A DNA stretch of 33,571 bases from Chloroflexota bacterium (GTDB lineage Bacteria; Chloroflexota; Anaerolineae; DUEN01): the NCBI GenBank assembly GCA_013152435.1, contig JAADGJ010000067.1:1-33571 (forward strand), written 5' to 3'. Each line of letters starts with the position of its first letter. Position 1 is the first letter of the stretch. The translations under genes were made by a program, and so were the position numbers. Below are positions 33,208-33,571 of the stretch, piece after piece. The notes beneath the pieces are model-generated. The model saw only the letters and a list, made by a program, of their open reading frames with translations. It was not told the origin of the DNA and made no database searches.

Positions 33208-33236
33208 ATTATGCATGTTAAATAAGGATTTGTCAA
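33208..33236 (-). promoter_or_regulatory. Sigma70-type promoter of the toxin-antitoxin pair
   Basis: On the minus strand TTGACA (33236-33231) and CATAAT (33213-33208) are separated by 17 bp. It lies 45 bp upstream of the antitoxin start in a locally AT-rich stretch. Confidence 0.75.
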
Positions 33237-33292
33237 GCAAATTGATCTTTGCTGGGTAGAAAGAGGGTTTGATGGCGCACCGGGTGGATTCA

Positions 33293-33301
33293 TGCTATAA
33301 T
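33293..33301 (+). promoter_or_regulatory. Extended -10 promoter element TGCTATAAT
   Basis: A perfect TATAAT preceded by TGC, without a good -35. It points to the right, towards the amidase-tail remnant, and no gene start follows within the window. Confidence 0.35.
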
Positions 33302-33330
33302 CTGAAGGTGTCCGCATTTCAAGACAGAGG

Positions 33331-33397
33331 GCTCAGCGGGTGGCAGCCGCCAGGCGAGTATGGAAACCTGCTCCCCATCTTCCATACAACCGCGTAG
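33331..33397 (+). pseudogene. Remnant of an amidase 3' end, duplicate of 32431-32476
   Basis: The reading GLSGWQPPGEYGNLLPIFHT, then TA and stop, parallels the amidase end ELGGWQPPPISHTTV-stop. GCTCxGCGGGTGGCAGCC is shared at 32431-32448 and 33331-33348, and CCATACAACCG at 32461-32471 and 33382-33392. Nothing upstream at 33240-33330 resembles an amidase, so only the tail is left. The two copies flank the toxin-antitoxin module. Confidence 0.65.
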
Positions 33398-33506
33398 GGC
33401 GGTTTCCCATGGCTTCCGCTGTCATGCTCGATGCTCACGGCCTCGGCACCAAGGTAGCTTTCCATTCCAAGCGCTCTGGCTGCAGGCGACCCTCATCCCC
33501 CCGACC

Positions 33507-33532
33507 ATCTTCTCCCTGGCCAGGGAGAAGAT
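33507..33532. repeat. 26-bp perfect palindrome (TCTTCTCCCTGG / CCAGGGAGAAGA)
   Basis: The palindrome is uninterrupted, with its centre between 33519 and 33520, and is preceded by CCCTCATCCCCCCGACC. The pyrimidine lead plus CTCCC...GGGAG palindrome resembles dispersed intergenic palindromes that I recall from many GC-rich genomes. No gene follows before the right edge of the window. Confidence 0.75.
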
Positions 33533-33571
33533 AGCTTGGTTGGGCTTGTGGTGGCGGCGCAGCGAAGCTGC

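Overview
The window is a stretch of a GC-rich bacterial chromosome. The gene families suggest a Chloroflexota (Anaerolineae-like) organism: a SARP-type winged-helix/BTAD/ATPase regulator fused to a substrate-binding domain, secreted beta-propeller and delta-60 repeat proteins, a secreted protein ending in a YLPIV motif, a bacterial class II PurE, and many dispersed palindromes and mobile-element relics. This assignment is inference from family content; no rRNA or other decisive marker is present, and I saw no tRNA and no CRISPR array.

Region 1 (1-9000) is a one-strand purine operon: purC (cut by the left edge), a Gfo/Idh/MocA oxidoreductase, purE, purF, purD, purM, purN and purH, closed by a hairpin terminator. 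Together these cover AIR formation and carboxylation, SAICAR formation, and the last two steps to IMP. purL/purQ/purS, purB and purK are absent here; the PurE looks class II, so purK would not be needed. The spacers hold unusual low-complexity repeats of several types, and one such repeat sits in frame inside purD.

Region 2 (about 9000-14800) is a mobile-element graveyard: a tyrosine-recombinase relic, an internally deleted insertion sequence with intact ends, a second transposase relic, an IS5-family copy with visible CTAG target duplication but a damaged transposase, and an IS256-family relic. Between them lie a lipoprotein with a vWA domain and a seven-bladed propeller, and a small cupin.

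Region 3 (14800-19900) carries a GT1-type glycosyltransferase, two small membrane proteins and an exported delta-60 repeat protein, separated by copies of a MITE-like element whose one complete copy is 255 bp with 16-bp terminal inverted repeats.

Region 4 (19700-24520) is the most unusual. A near-consensus promoter drives a 1267-residue regulator: OmpR-like winged helix, BTAD, AAA ATPase, TPR and a full-length SBP_bac_5 domain with no signal peptide. Downstream, direct heptamer repeats at 11-12 bp spacing precede a 73-residue ORF, resembling a SARP operator. This may be a one-protein, SgrR-like ligand sensor with its target.

Region 5 (24776-29430) is a tightly coupled three-gene operon of exported proteins: a propeller fused to a glycoside-hydrolase-like barrel, a tail-fibre-like repeat protein and a 93-residue protein with a Cys-rich tail, ending at a strong terminator. 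Region 6 (29778-33571) has a C69-family Ntn hydrolase overlapping an amidase, a convergent VapBC-type module, a duplicated remnant of the amidase 3' end, and a long palindrome.
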